A stretch of 64,000 bases of DNA from Aliarcobacter thereius LMG 24486 (lineage in GTDB: Bacteria > Campylobacterota > Campylobacteria > Campylobacterales > Arcobacteraceae). Both the position numbers and the translations under genes were made by a program. The DNA is taken from positions 1,612,001 to 1,676,000 of the forward strand of contig NZ_CP035926.1 in the NCBI RefSeq assembly GCF_004214815.1, in the 5' to 3' direction. Shown piece by piece: positions 1 to 7,417 of this stretch (position 1 is its first letter; every line of letters begins with the position of its first letter). The notes beneath the pieces were generated by a model. That model searched no databases and had not been told where the DNA came from. It saw nothing but the letters and a program-made list of their open reading frames with translations.

Positions 1-2
1 TC

Positions 3-1124
3 AAATCTATAACTACAAAAAAAGAGTACAAAGATAAAGCAATAGTAGATGCAGATTTTACCCCTTTGACTTTAAGACATATTTATAAAAACAATGAATT
101 AAATACAATCTCTCAAGAGTTTAGATATGAAACAATATTGAATAAAACAGAACTAACTTCAGGAATTTATTTTGATAAAAAAGATGATGACTTATATGTA
201 AGAATATTTGCACCTTTTAATCCAACAGGATTTGCAAATCCTCAAGATATGAGTTCTAAAAGTATAGGAATTTTTACAAATATCATTCATCCTTTAAATA
301 ATTTCTGGGTTTTAAGTGCAGGAATTAGATATGACAAAGAAAAAAAAGAGATGCAAGTAAAAAACACAACTATTGATTTAGAAAATAGTTATAGCAGTAT
401 TTCTCCAAAAATTGGAGCTCAATACAATATAAATGAGAATCAAATGAGCTATTTTACAATAGCAAAAGCGTATAGAAGTGGAGGATTTAACCCTTTTGCT
501 ACATCAGAAGTACAAGCATACGATGAGGAAAATTTGATCTCTTATGAACTTGGATATAAAGCAATGTTTTTTGATAATCGTTTAAAATTTAACACAAATG
601 TCTATTATATGGACATAAGAAATATGCAAGTAGAAGAAACTCCCATGCTTGGTACTACTTATATGGTAAATGCAGCAACTGCAACTTCAAAAGGGCTAGA
701 GTTAGAAATTGAAGGTTTAGTAACAAATAAATTAAGTTTATTTGTAAGTGGAGGCTTAAATAAAACAACTTTTGATAAATTTAGTGATATAGCAGGAGAT
801 TATAGTGGAAATTACAATCCTCTTGCTCCAAAATATAATTTTAATTTAGGAGCTCAATATAGAGCAAACAATGGTTTATATGCAAGAATTGATTTTAATG
901 GATATGGAAAAACTTATTTTGATAAGGCAAATACAAACTATCAAAAAGCTTATAACTTAGTTGATACAAAAATTGGTTATGAAGCAAATAATTTTGATAT
1001 ATATTTTTATGTAAATAATTTATTTGATAAAAACTATGATGCAATAGGTGCATATTTTAGTGGAACAACAACTATTTTAAGACCAGAACAAGAGTTTGGT
1101 ATCAAATTAGCTTATAGATTTTAA
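3..1124 (+). CDS. TonB-dependent outer-membrane receptor, C-terminal part (5' end outside window)
   Basis: The reading frame is open from the first bases of the window, so the gene begins upstream and only the C-terminal beta-barrel (about 370 residues) is visible. The protein shows alternating aromatic/polar strands, a YRSGGFNP-type segment and a YELGYKA strand typical of TonB-dependent receptors, and it ends in phenylalanine (KLAYRF), the usual outer-membrane assembly signal. Such receptors take up siderophores or other metal chelates using TonB energy. The stop is followed after 9 bases by a methyltransferase gene and then an MFS permease, all on the same strand, which suggests one uptake operon. 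The plug domain and signal peptide are not visible, so the ligand cannot be judged. A TTG at 66 is only an internal codon. Confidence 0.85.
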   Translation, partial: KSITTKKEYKDKAIVDADFTPLTLRHIYKNNELNTISQEFRYETILNKTELTSGIYFDKKDDDLYVRIFAPFNPTGFANPQDMSSKSIGIFTNIIHPLNNFWVLSAGIRYDKEKKEMQVKNTTIDLENSYSSISPKIGAQYNINENQMSYFTIAKAYRSGGFNPFATSEVQAYDEENLISYELGYKAMFFDNRLKFNTNVYYMDIRNMQVEETPMLGTTYMVNAATATSKGLELEIEGLVTNKLSLFVSGGLNKTTFDKFSDIAGDYSGNYNPLAPKYNFNLGAQYRANNGLYARIDFNGYGKTYFDKANTNYQKAYNLVDTKIGYEANNFDIYFYVNNLFDKNYDAIGAYFSGTTTILRPEQEFGIKLAYRF

Positions 1125-1133
1125 GGATTTTAA

Positions 1134-2123
1134 ATGCAAAATATAAACAACTATTTATCACTACTGTTAGCTCAACAAAAAACCGAGATTTTAGAACTAG
1201 CTTTGGAGTTAAAAATCTTTAAATTAATAGAAGAGAATATAAATACAATTTTTATAATCTCTTCAAAAATAAATATAAATGAACATAAAACAAAAATATT
1301 ATTAGATAGTTTAGTTTTTATGGAACTTTTGGACATAAATCAAGACAAATATCTCAATACAAAATTTGCTAAAGAATCTTTTATTTATGGAGCTTCTTCA
1401 TATTGTGGTGATGTTTTTTTACATAGAAAACAGCTAGCTGAAAATGGTAAAAAAATGATGAAATCAATGTTTGAAGAAAAAAAAGAGCTAGAAGAAATAA
1501 AAATAGCAAAACTTTGGGCAGATGCTTCAAAAAAGTTTTTAAAACAAGAACAAAAAAATCTTATCTCTCCAATAGCACTTAATATTATAAAAAATCTAAA
1601 AGATTTCAACTCTTTTAAAACTATGTTGGATTTAGGTTGTGCATCAGGGATTATTGGTTTAGAAATTACAAAAAATCACCCTACACTAAAAACAACTTTA
1701 TTTGATTATGAAGAAGTTACAAATGTTGCAAAAGAGCATATAAAAGAGTATGGTTTAGAAAATCGTGTAAAAGTTTTAAGTGGAGATATACAAAGTGATA
1801 ATATTGGAGAAAAATATGATTTGATTTGGTGTAGCAATATATTTTATTTCCTAAAAGATAAGAAAGAAGTAATAAAAAAAATTTATGATGCTTTAAATCC
1901 AAATGGAATAATAGTAAGTTGCCATGTAGAAATTGATACAAAAAATAGCCTTGATGAAGATAGTTTTTTCTATTTTCTATCTTTAAATATGCAAGGTAAA
2001 AATATCTTAAAACCTATGGAATTATCTGATATATTTGAAGAAGTTGGATTTAAATCAATAAATTCATACACAACATATAAAACACCTATGACTCCAAGTC
2101 AAATCCATATTTGTAGGAAATAA
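1134..2123 (+). CDS. SAM-dependent methyltransferase, O-methyltransferase-like with N-terminal helical domain
   Basis: The 329-residue protein has an N-terminal helical region (about residues 1-110) like the dimerisation/winged-helix part of class I O-methyltransferases (HIOMT/CaeA type). A Rossmann methyltransferase domain follows, with motif I LDLGCASG near residue 167 and an acidic residue after beta-2 (LFDYEE). The start is ATG with an AAGGA ribosome site that overlaps the stop of the receptor gene. It lies between a TonB-dependent receptor and an MFS permease with gaps of 9 and 2 bases, so all three are probably co-transcribed. The substrate is unknown; a role in modifying an imported or made metallophore is inference from context. 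Confidence 0.75.
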   Translation: MQNINNYLSLLLAQQKTEILELALELKIFKLIEENINTIFIISSKININEHKTKILLDSLVFMELLDINQDKYLNTKFAKESFIYGASSYCGDVFLHRKQLAENGKKMMKSMFEEKKELEEIKIAKLWADASKKFLKQEQKNLISPIALNIIKNLKDFNSFKTMLDLGCASGIIGLEITKNHPTLKTTLFDYEEVTNVAKEHIKEYGLENRVKVLSGDIQSDNIGEKYDLIWCSNIFYFLKDKKEVIKKIYDALNPNGIIVSCHVEIDTKNSLDEDSFFYFLSLNMQGKNILKPMELSDIFEEVGFKSINSYTTYKTPMTPSQIHICRK

Positions 2124-2125
2124 AT

Positions 2126-3310
2126 ATGAATCAATTAACAAAAAAGAATATCTTATTTTCAATTTTATTTACAGCAATTTTAACTCCTATTATTTTCTTT
2201 GTGATGGGTCTTCCTATGATTTTACAAATAAAAGGTTTTGATGCTTCATTAATTGGGATTTTTCAATTAGCAGGTTTACCAATGATATTTAAGTTTTTAA
2301 TGTCTCCCCCAATAGATAAAATAGTATTTGAAAAAAAACATTATAAAAAATGGACATTTTATATAGGCATATTATATATTTTACTTTTATCTATAATTAG
2401 TTTTTTATCTTTAGAAGAAAATATTTATTATATTTTTATAGCTATTTTACTAACTTCATTTATATCTACTTTTATGGATATTCCACTAAATGCTTTGGCT
2501 ATAAAAACTTTTAAAGTAAAAGAAAGAATCAGTGCAGGAAGTTATAAAATAAGTGCTTATAGTATGGCATCGTTATTAGGAGGCGGAATCTTTTTACTTA
2601 CTTTTAATCATCTTGGCTGGAATTTAACTTTTATTCTAATGGCTCTTTTGGTTCTTTTTTCACTAATTGCTTTGTATCTTATAGAAGAAAGTGATGAAGT
2701 AATATGTGTAGAGAAAATCTCTTCAAAAACTATAATCACTTTTTTCAAACAAAAAGACATTGGTATTTGGATTTTTATTTTAAGTTTTTATTTTGTTTCA
2801 ATAAGTTCTCTTTGGGTATTTATGAAACCATATTTGATTCACAAAGGTATAAAACCAGATGATGTAGCTATTTGGGTTGGAATTTATGGAAGTTTCATAG
2901 CTATTTTAGGAGGATCTTTAAGTAACTATATTGGAAAGAAGTTTTCAAAAAAAAATCTACTTATTATTTTTATGTTTTTTAATCTTTTTAGTACAAGCCT
3001 TTTAATTTTTATTGAACATTTTAATCTATCATTTTATTATCTAATCATAAGTGTTACTTTTATAGCTTTAGCTATTGCTTTATCATCAGCTATAATTTTT
3101 TCTATGATTATGGACTATTCAAGGAAAGAGTCACGAGCAATAGATTATTCAATTCAATCAAGTATTTTTTCATTTACTAGAATAATTTCTGCTGTAATTG
3201 CAGGGATAATTGTTTCAAATCTTGGCTTTAAAACAATGTTTATATTTGAACTCTTTTGTATTCTTTCAATAACTTTTATTATATATCTAAAATATTCAGA
3301 AAAATATTAA
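2126..3310 (+). CDS. MFS permease, RhtX/FptX/AmpG-like
   Basis: The 394-residue protein is hydrophobic throughout with about 12 predicted membrane helices. The N-terminus, with a short loop after the first helix pair (GLPMIFKFLMSPPIDK, about residues 50-65), resembles the RhtX/FptX/AmpG branch of the major facilitator superfamily. RhtX and FptX carry siderophores across the inner membrane. The gene begins 2 bases after the methyltransferase stop with an AGGA site 8 bases before the ATG, so it is probably translated from the same mRNA as the receptor and the methyltransferase. Import of a ferric siderophore or similar chelate after TonB-dependent uptake is the simplest reading. The assignment to RhtX/FptX rather than AmpG or a general MFS porter is not certain. 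Confidence 0.7.
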   Translation: MNQLTKKNILFSILFTAILTPIIFFVMGLPMILQIKGFDASLIGIFQLAGLPMIFKFLMSPPIDKIVFEKKHYKKWTFYIGILYILLLSIISFLSLEENIYYIFIAILLTSFISTFMDIPLNALAIKTFKVKERISAGSYKISAYSMASLLGGGIFLLTFNHLGWNLTFILMALLVLFSLIALYLIEESDEVICVEKISSKTIITFFKQKDIGIWIFILSFYFVSISSLWVFMKPYLIHKGIKPDDVAIWVGIYGSFIAILGGSLSNYIGKKFSKKNLLIIFMFFNLFSTSLLIFIEHFNLSFYYLIISVTFIALAIALSSAIIFSMIMDYSRKESRAIDYSIQSSIFSFTRIISAVIAGIIVSNLGFKTMFIFELFCILSITFIIYLKYSEKY

Positions 3311-3338
3311 TATTAATTGGATTTAAAATTTTACTTTT

Positions 3339-3367
3339 TTAAAAATCTTGGATTTAAATCCAAGATT
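3339..3367 (-). terminator. Intrinsic terminator of the DUF350 gene
   Basis: A perfect inverted repeat with two 12-base arms (3344-3355 and 3356-3367) overlaps the stop codon of the minus-strand gene. On that strand it is followed by a run of five T. On the plus strand no T-run follows, so it serves mainly the minus-strand gene. Confidence 0.6.
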
Positions 3368-3770
3368 AATAACTCATAGATCCAGCATTTAATAATCCAA
3401 TAGAAATAGATAAAAATGCCATCAAAATACCAACAGAAATAACACCTTGTGAAATTTTATCATTAAAAGAGTATTTTCCACCAACTCTTGTTACAACAAA
3501 TGCAAAAACAAGTTGAATCAAAATAGCAACTGCTCCCCAAATAGCAAAATCAAAATACGAAACAGAGTTTTCTAAAGCAGAGAAAAGTGGTATAGAAACA
3601 CCAATAATAGCTCCTCCAAAACCTAAAGCTGCTGCAATATTATTCTCTTTGAATATCAGTTGATAATCATCATAAGGAGTTACAATTGTATACAAATATA
3701 AAAATACAACTACAAATAATATAGCTGTAAAGAAAAATCCTAGAAAACTTAAAAATAGACTAATTTCCAT
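3366..3770 (-). CDS. DUF350 family membrane protein
   Basis: The 134-residue protein has four predicted membrane helices (about residues 5-27, 45-65, 73-95 and 108-130). Between the first two lies a polar stretch with NNIAAALGFGGAIIG, the signature of DUF350 (YjfL-like) proteins, usually a duplicated two-helix unit. The function of the family is not established. The start ATG is preceded by AAGG. The gene stands alone on the minus strand between the MFS gene and the divergent trpS, with its own -10 box at 3827-3832 and a hairpin terminator over its stop codon. Confidence 0.75.
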   Translation of the reverse strand: MEISLFLSFLGFFFTAILFVVVFLYLYTIVTPYDDYQLIFKENNIAAALGFGGAIIGVSIPLFSALENSVSYFDFAIWGAVAILIQLVFAFVVTRVGGKYSFNDKISQGVISVGILMAFLSISIGLLNAGSMSY

Positions 3771-3826
3771 TTACTTACCTTTTTTTCTTTGAATTCTAGC
3801 AAAATAAGATTTCAAAGCTTATAAAA

Positions 3827-3832
3827 ATTATA
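3827..3832 (-). promoter_or_regulatory. -10 box of the DUF350 gene
   Basis: Read on the minus strand this is TATAAT, about 57 bases upstream of the ATG. No clear -35 element is present, which is usual for Campylobacterota sigma-70 promoters. Confidence 0.4.
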
Positions 3833-3863
3833 TATCAAGCATTTAAGTTTTAGCTACTTTTGA

Positions 3864-3869
3864 TATAAT
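3864..3869 (+). promoter_or_regulatory. Extended -10 promoter of trpS
   Basis: TGATATAAT at 3861-3869 is a perfect extended -10 (TGnTATAAT) 25 bases before the TTG start codon. An AAGGA ribosome site follows at 3883-3887. Confidence 0.6.
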
Positions 3870-3894
3870 CCAAACAAAAAATAAGGATTTTGAT

Positions 3895-4860
3895 TTGAGA
3901 ATTTTTTCAGGTATTCAACCATCAGGAACAATACATATAGGAAACTACTTTGGTATGATAAAAAAAATGATAGAGTCACAAAACGAAGGTGAACTTTTTG
4001 CATTTTTAGCTTCATATCATGCTTTAACATCAGTAAGAAGTAAAGAGCTGTTAGAGAAAAACTCTTATGAAGCAGCTATAAATTTTTTAGCTTTAGGAAT
4101 GGATCCAGAGAAATCAACATTTTGGATTCAACACGATGTAAAAGAAGTTCTTGAACTATATTGGATACTATCAAATCATACTTCTATGGGATTATTAGAA
4201 AGAGCTCACTCATATAAAGATAAAGTTTCAAAAGGTATTCAAGCAAATCATGGATTATTTTCTTATCCAGTTTTAATGGCAGCAGATATTTTGCTTTTCG
4301 ATTCAAATATTATTCCAGTTGGAAAAGATCAAATTCAGCATGTTGAAATGACAAGAGATATTGCAAACTCTTTTAATCATGCTTACTCTAAAGAGATTTT
4401 TATTCTACCAGAAGCAAGAGTTGATGAAATAGTAGCAACAGTTCCAGGAACAGATGGAGCAAAAATGTCAAAATCTTACAACAATACAATTGATATGTTT
4501 ACATCTTTAAAAGATAGAAAAAAACAAGTTATGGGAATAGTTACTGATTCAAAAGAGCTAAATGAAGTAAAAGAGTGGGAAAATTGTAATATTTACTCTA
4601 TTTCAAAACTATTTATGAATGAAAATGAATTAGGAAATTTAAGACAAAGATATGAGACTGCTGGTGAGGGATATGGTCATTTTAAGATGACTTTACTTGA
4701 AAAAATAAATGAGTATTTCGCACCTTATGAAGAAAAAAGAGAGTATTTCTTAAATAATAAAAAAGAGGTTCGTGATATTTTAGAGTTTGGAGCTAGTAAA
4801 GCTAGAAAAATTGCAGTAGCAAAAATGGAGATTATAAAAGATTGTGTAGGGCTAATTTAA
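3895..4860 (+). CDS. trpS: Tryptophan--tRNA ligase
   Basis: This class I aminoacyl-tRNA synthetase charges tRNA-Trp in the cytoplasm. The 321-residue length is normal for bacterial TrpRS. The HIGH-type motif is HIGN at residues 14-17, and KMSKS is at residues 190-194. GIQPSG near the N-terminus and the segment PVGKDQIQHVEMTRDIA (about 141-157) are also family hallmarks. The start is TTG at 3895, chosen because AAGGA lies 7 bases upstream and MRIFSGIQPSG is the conserved N-terminus. The gene is single, with its own extended -10 promoter, and converges on the response-regulator gene. Confidence 0.97.
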   Translation: MRIFSGIQPSGTIHIGNYFGMIKKMIESQNEGELFAFLASYHALTSVRSKELLEKNSYEAAINFLALGMDPEKSTFWIQHDVKEVLELYWILSNHTSMGLLERAHSYKDKVSKGIQANHGLFSYPVLMAADILLFDSNIIPVGKDQIQHVEMTRDIANSFNHAYSKEIFILPEARVDEIVATVPGTDGAKMSKSYNNTIDMFTSLKDRKKQVMGIVTDSKELNEVKEWENCNIYSISKLFMNENELGNLRQRYETAGEGYGHFKMTLLEKINEYFAPYEEKREYFLNNKKEVRDILEFGASKARKIAVAKMEIIKDCVGLI

Positions 4861-4868
4861 TTAGCTCT
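4848..4868. terminator. Stem-loop between convergent trpS and response-regulator genes
   Basis: Nine-base arms (4848-4856 and 4860-4868, one G-T pair) close a 3-base loop that spans both gene ends. Neither side has a strong T-run, so it is a weak bidirectional terminator at best. Confidence 0.4.
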
Positions 4869-5502
4869 ATTTAATATAATATCCTTCATCTAAATTTGTA
4901 ATTATTATATTATTTGGTAACTTTTTTCTAACCCTTTTTACCAAACTTCTTATCGCATCAATACTCTTAAATTCACCATCATAAACATACTCTTCAATCA
5001 AATCATAACTTACATTTTTACCCTGATTTGATATTAAAAGATTTATAAAAAGTTTTTCTCTTTTTGTAAGTTCTAGTTCATCATCATTGCATATAAGTTT
5101 ATTTTGAATAATATTAAAATATACACCTTCACTTAACATAAAGTTATCTTGTTTATCCTGATATTTTTTTAATTTAAATAAAAGTTCTTGTATATTAAAA
5201 GGTTTTTTAAGATAATCATCACAACCTTTTTTATAAGCTTCTTCAATCATATTTATATCAATATTTGCACTCATTATAAACACCGTTGCTAATTTATTCT
5301 CTTTTTTAATCTTATCCATAAGTTCTATTCCATTTAAATTTGGAACAAATATATCTAAAATATATAAAGTATAATCACTACTTATACTTTGATAAGCCAT
5401 ATCTCCATCATAAAAGCTATCTACATTAAATCCTTCACTCTCAAGCATATCTTTAATAGATTCATTTAAAGAAAAATCATCTTCTAATAAAAATATTCTC
5501 AT
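4867..5502 (-). CDS. OmpR-family DNA-binding response regulator
   Basis: The 211-residue protein has an N-terminal receiver domain with the acidic pair E7-D8-D9, phosphoacceptor Asp50 (in YILDIF), the MSAN switch segment and the KKPF lysine near residue 100. A C-terminal winged-helix domain (about residues 118-211) contains ELTKREKLFINLL and DAIRSLVKRVRKKL, as in OmpR/PhoB proteins. Its ATG overlaps the stop of the upstream histidine kinase gene by ATGA, and an AAGGAAG site lies within the kinase end, so the two are translationally coupled. Phosphorylated by that kinase, it would control transcription. A TTGACAT direct repeat upstream of the operon (7157-7174) is a possible binding site. Confidence 0.9.
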   Translation of the reverse strand: MRIFLLEDDFSLNESIKDMLESEGFNVDSFYDGDMAYQSISSDYTLYILDIFVPNLNGIELMDKIKKENKLATVFIMSANIDINMIEEAYKKGCDDYLKKPFNIQELLFKLKKYQDKQDNFMLSEGVYFNIIQNKLICNDDELELTKREKLFINLLISNQGKNVSYDLIEEYVYDGEFKSIDAIRSLVKRVRKKLPNNIIITNLDEGYYIK

Positions 5503-7097
5503 TTTTCTTCCTTTTCACTATCCTCACCCAAAATATATCTAAATATATTAACTTCTCTACTTTCAACTTCAATTCTAAAATCATATTTCTTACAAATATC
5601 ACTCACAATAGCAAGTCCTAAACCATGACCACCTGTTGTTTTATCTTCTCTTTTATATTTTATAAATATATTTTTAGGATTTTCTATTTTTTGCCCTACT
5701 GAATGAAACTCTAAAACATTTCCTTTTAAATATATTTTTATTGTACTTCCCATAAGAGAATATTTTATTGCATTTGAAATATTATTATCAATTAATCTAT
5801 TTAACTCTATTTTACTCATCTTAAGAAAAAGTGTATTATCTGCAATAATTTCAATACTTCTATTTTGACTTTGAGCAATAGTATCAAAATATCTAACTCT
5901 ACTTTCTAGTGCTTTTAAAAGATTATTATCTATTAACTCATACTCTATCTTATCTTTTGTATGTAAAAAAGTCATATCTTCATAAGAGTTTTCTAAAGTT
6001 CTTAAAGCACCATTTATTTTTAAAGAGTATTTATCACTTCCATAAAGTTTCTCTCTTAATTGAGTATTAATTGTAATAATAGATAAAGGAGTATTTATTT
6101 CATGAATAGAGTGAGCTATAAATTTATCTTTATAGTTTAATAGCAATTCTGTATTTCTTAGATTATATGTCAAATATATGGCACTTGCACCAATTATAAA
6201 TGCAAGAAAAGATACAGCTTTTAGATATAAAACATTTCTAAAAAAGTTATTATCATCAAAAACTATACAATATAAAATTTTAGCATCATTATAAATTGAA
6301 CTTGTTTGAACAGAGTTATAAACATGATATTGTATTCCATCTTCTTCTTTATGAAATGTTATAAATGTTTTATCTCCTAAAAGAGTAGAAATTTCATCAC
6401 TCTTTTTTAATCTTCCTTCTAGCTCTTTTATAGTTTGTTTATAAGAAGGAATAGATTTAAAAGCAAAATTACCTATATAATCTCCTGATTTTATATATGC
6501 AATAGATGTTTTGATAGTTTTTTCACTTTTTATTAAATCCTGAATCTCTTTTAAATCTTCTGAAAGTCCTCTATAATTATAACTCATTTTAAAATATCTA
6601 TTTTCATCTAATTTTGAAATAGAATAACTTATAAACTTTAAATGTTCATGAGAAAACTCTGGAATAGTTACTCCAACAGCACTATCTTCTAAATATTTTA
6701 AAAACTGTTTTTTTAATAAATTCAAACTAAATCCAATATCACTAAAATTTGAACTATCAACTATTTCAAAATCTTCATTTAAAATATAAATCTCAAAATT
6801 ATCTTTATTGTTTGAATCTAAGATAGTTTTTATATCATCAATATCATTAGCATTTTTATATAAACTAATTGCTTCTAAATGTTTATTTTTTATAAAATCT
6901 TTTTTATTATGATATTTTTGTAAAATTTTTGTAAGTAAACTAGAACTCTTTTCTTTAATTTGAAAAAAAAGTATCTCTTGATTCTTTTCATTATTAAGTT
7001 TCAGATTTTCATAAATTATTATATATCCGGCGATTATTATATTTAAAAATATTAAAATATTAAAAAATAGCATCGTTGATGATTTAGGCAACCTCAT
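5499..7097 (-). CDS. Membrane-bound sensor histidine kinase
   Basis: The 532-residue protein has one membrane helix near residues 8-28, a periplasmic sensor of about 250 residues with no motif I recognise, and a second helix near 290-310. A dimerisation/phosphoacceptor helix follows with the motif HEINTPLS, then an HATPase domain with the N-box DNNISNAIKYS and the G2 box GGHGLGLAIV. The segment where the G1 box (DxGxG) is expected reads HSVGQKI, so it is degenerate. The gene overlaps the response regulator by 4 bases. GGAG lies 11 bases before the ATG, rather far. The upstream region is shared with the divergent RNA candidate. Confidence 0.9.
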   Translation of the reverse strand: MRLPKSSTMLFFNILIFLNIIIAGYIIIYENLKLNNEKNQEILFFQIKEKSSSLLTKILQKYHNKKDFIKNKHLEAISLYKNANDIDDIKTILDSNNKDNFEIYILNEDFEIVDSSNFSDIGFSLNLLKKQFLKYLEDSAVGVTIPEFSHEHLKFISYSISKLDENRYFKMSYNYRGLSEDLKEIQDLIKSEKTIKTSIAYIKSGDYIGNFAFKSIPSYKQTIKELEGRLKKSDEISTLLGDKTFITFHKEEDGIQYHVYNSVQTSSIYNDAKILYCIVFDDNNFFRNVLYLKAVSFLAFIIGASAIYLTYNLRNTELLLNYKDKFIAHSIHEINTPLSIITINTQLREKLYGSDKYSLKINGALRTLENSYEDMTFLHTKDKIEYELIDNNLLKALESRVRYFDTIAQSQNRSIEIIADNTLFLKMSKIELNRLIDNNISNAIKYSLMGSTIKIYLKGNVLEFHSVGQKIENPKNIFIKYKREDKTTGGHGLGLAIVSDICKKYDFRIEVESREVNIFRYILGEDSEKEEK

Positions 7098-7156
7098 AGC
7101 AATATTTTCTCCTTTAAAAGTCTTTATTTTACACTCTTTTTACTTCAAAAATAATT

Positions 7157-7174
7157 TTGACATTTAATTGACAT
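7157..7174. promoter_or_regulatory. TTGACAT direct repeat, possible response-regulator site
   Basis: TTGACAT occurs at 7157-7163 and again at 7168-7174, exactly 11 bases apart, so both copies face the same side of the helix. OmpR-family regulators commonly bind such direct repeats. The site sits between the start of the kinase/regulator operon and the -10 box of the RNA candidate, where it could control either. Confidence 0.35.
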
Positions 7175-7184
7175 AATCCTTAGT

Positions 7185-7190
7185 TATAAT
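7185..7190 (+). promoter_or_regulatory. -10 box of the RNA candidate
   Basis: A consensus TATAAT with no -35 at normal spacing; the two TTGACA copies lie 11 and 22 bases upstream. Transcription would begin near 7197. Confidence 0.5.
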
Positions 7191-7196
7191 TCTTTC

Positions 7197-7413
7197 GCCA
7201 AGAGATTAAGAACAAGGAAATAGTTTTAAAAACTTGTTATTTTGTTTTAAATTTTTGTTAATTTTGGGTTATGGGGAGCCAGATTATTTATCTTTGAGAT
7301 CGAAAATTTAAAGAATATAACTTTATAGTTATAAAGCTCTAATAGTTAGTTTAATTGAGGCATACCTTATTCTATATTCATCTAATTTATTTAAAGAGGC
7401 TTTATGCCTCTTT
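7197..7413 (+). ncRNA. Candidate structured non-coding RNA, possibly 6S RNA
   Basis: No reading frame or ribosome site is evident, but the segment has a consensus -10 just upstream and an intrinsic terminator at its end. By eye, AGAACAAGG (7209-7217) pairs with CCTTATTCT (7365-7373) with one mismatch, closing the two ends. GGAGC (7275-7279) pairs with GCTCT (7336-7340), leaving a large internal bubble between these helices. A hairpin with 7-base arms lies at 7316-7333. A closed rod of about 190 nt with a large central bubble is the architecture of 6S RNA, which binds sigma-70 RNA polymerase. The identity is inference: no conserved primary motif was recognised. Other structured RNAs or a regulatory sRNA remain possible. 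Confidence 0.5.
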
Positions 7414-7417
7414 TTTT
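7393..7417 (+). terminator. Intrinsic terminator of the RNA candidate
   Basis: Eight-base arms AAAGAGGC (7393-7400) and GCCTCTTT (7406-7413) close a 5-base loop and run on into T's. On the minus strand the hairpin follows the argD stop closely but has no T-run. The 3' arm can instead pair with GAGGCATA at 7357-7364. Confidence 0.75.

Larger units (their letters stand above)
7098..7415. other. Gene-free region between histidine kinase and argD
   Basis: This 318-base stretch holds no plausible protein gene. It contains a TTGACAT direct repeat (7157-7174), a plus-strand TATAAT (7185-7190), a probable structured RNA (about 7197-7413) and an intrinsic terminator (7393-7417). The kinase operon promoter must also lie here, reading left; TAAAAT on the minus strand at about 7126-7131 is a weak candidate. 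Confidence 0.7.

Noticed and set aside
3344-3367. Palindrome as a regulator site
   Set aside because: It overlaps the DUF350 stop codon and is followed by a T-run on that strand, so a terminator explains it better.
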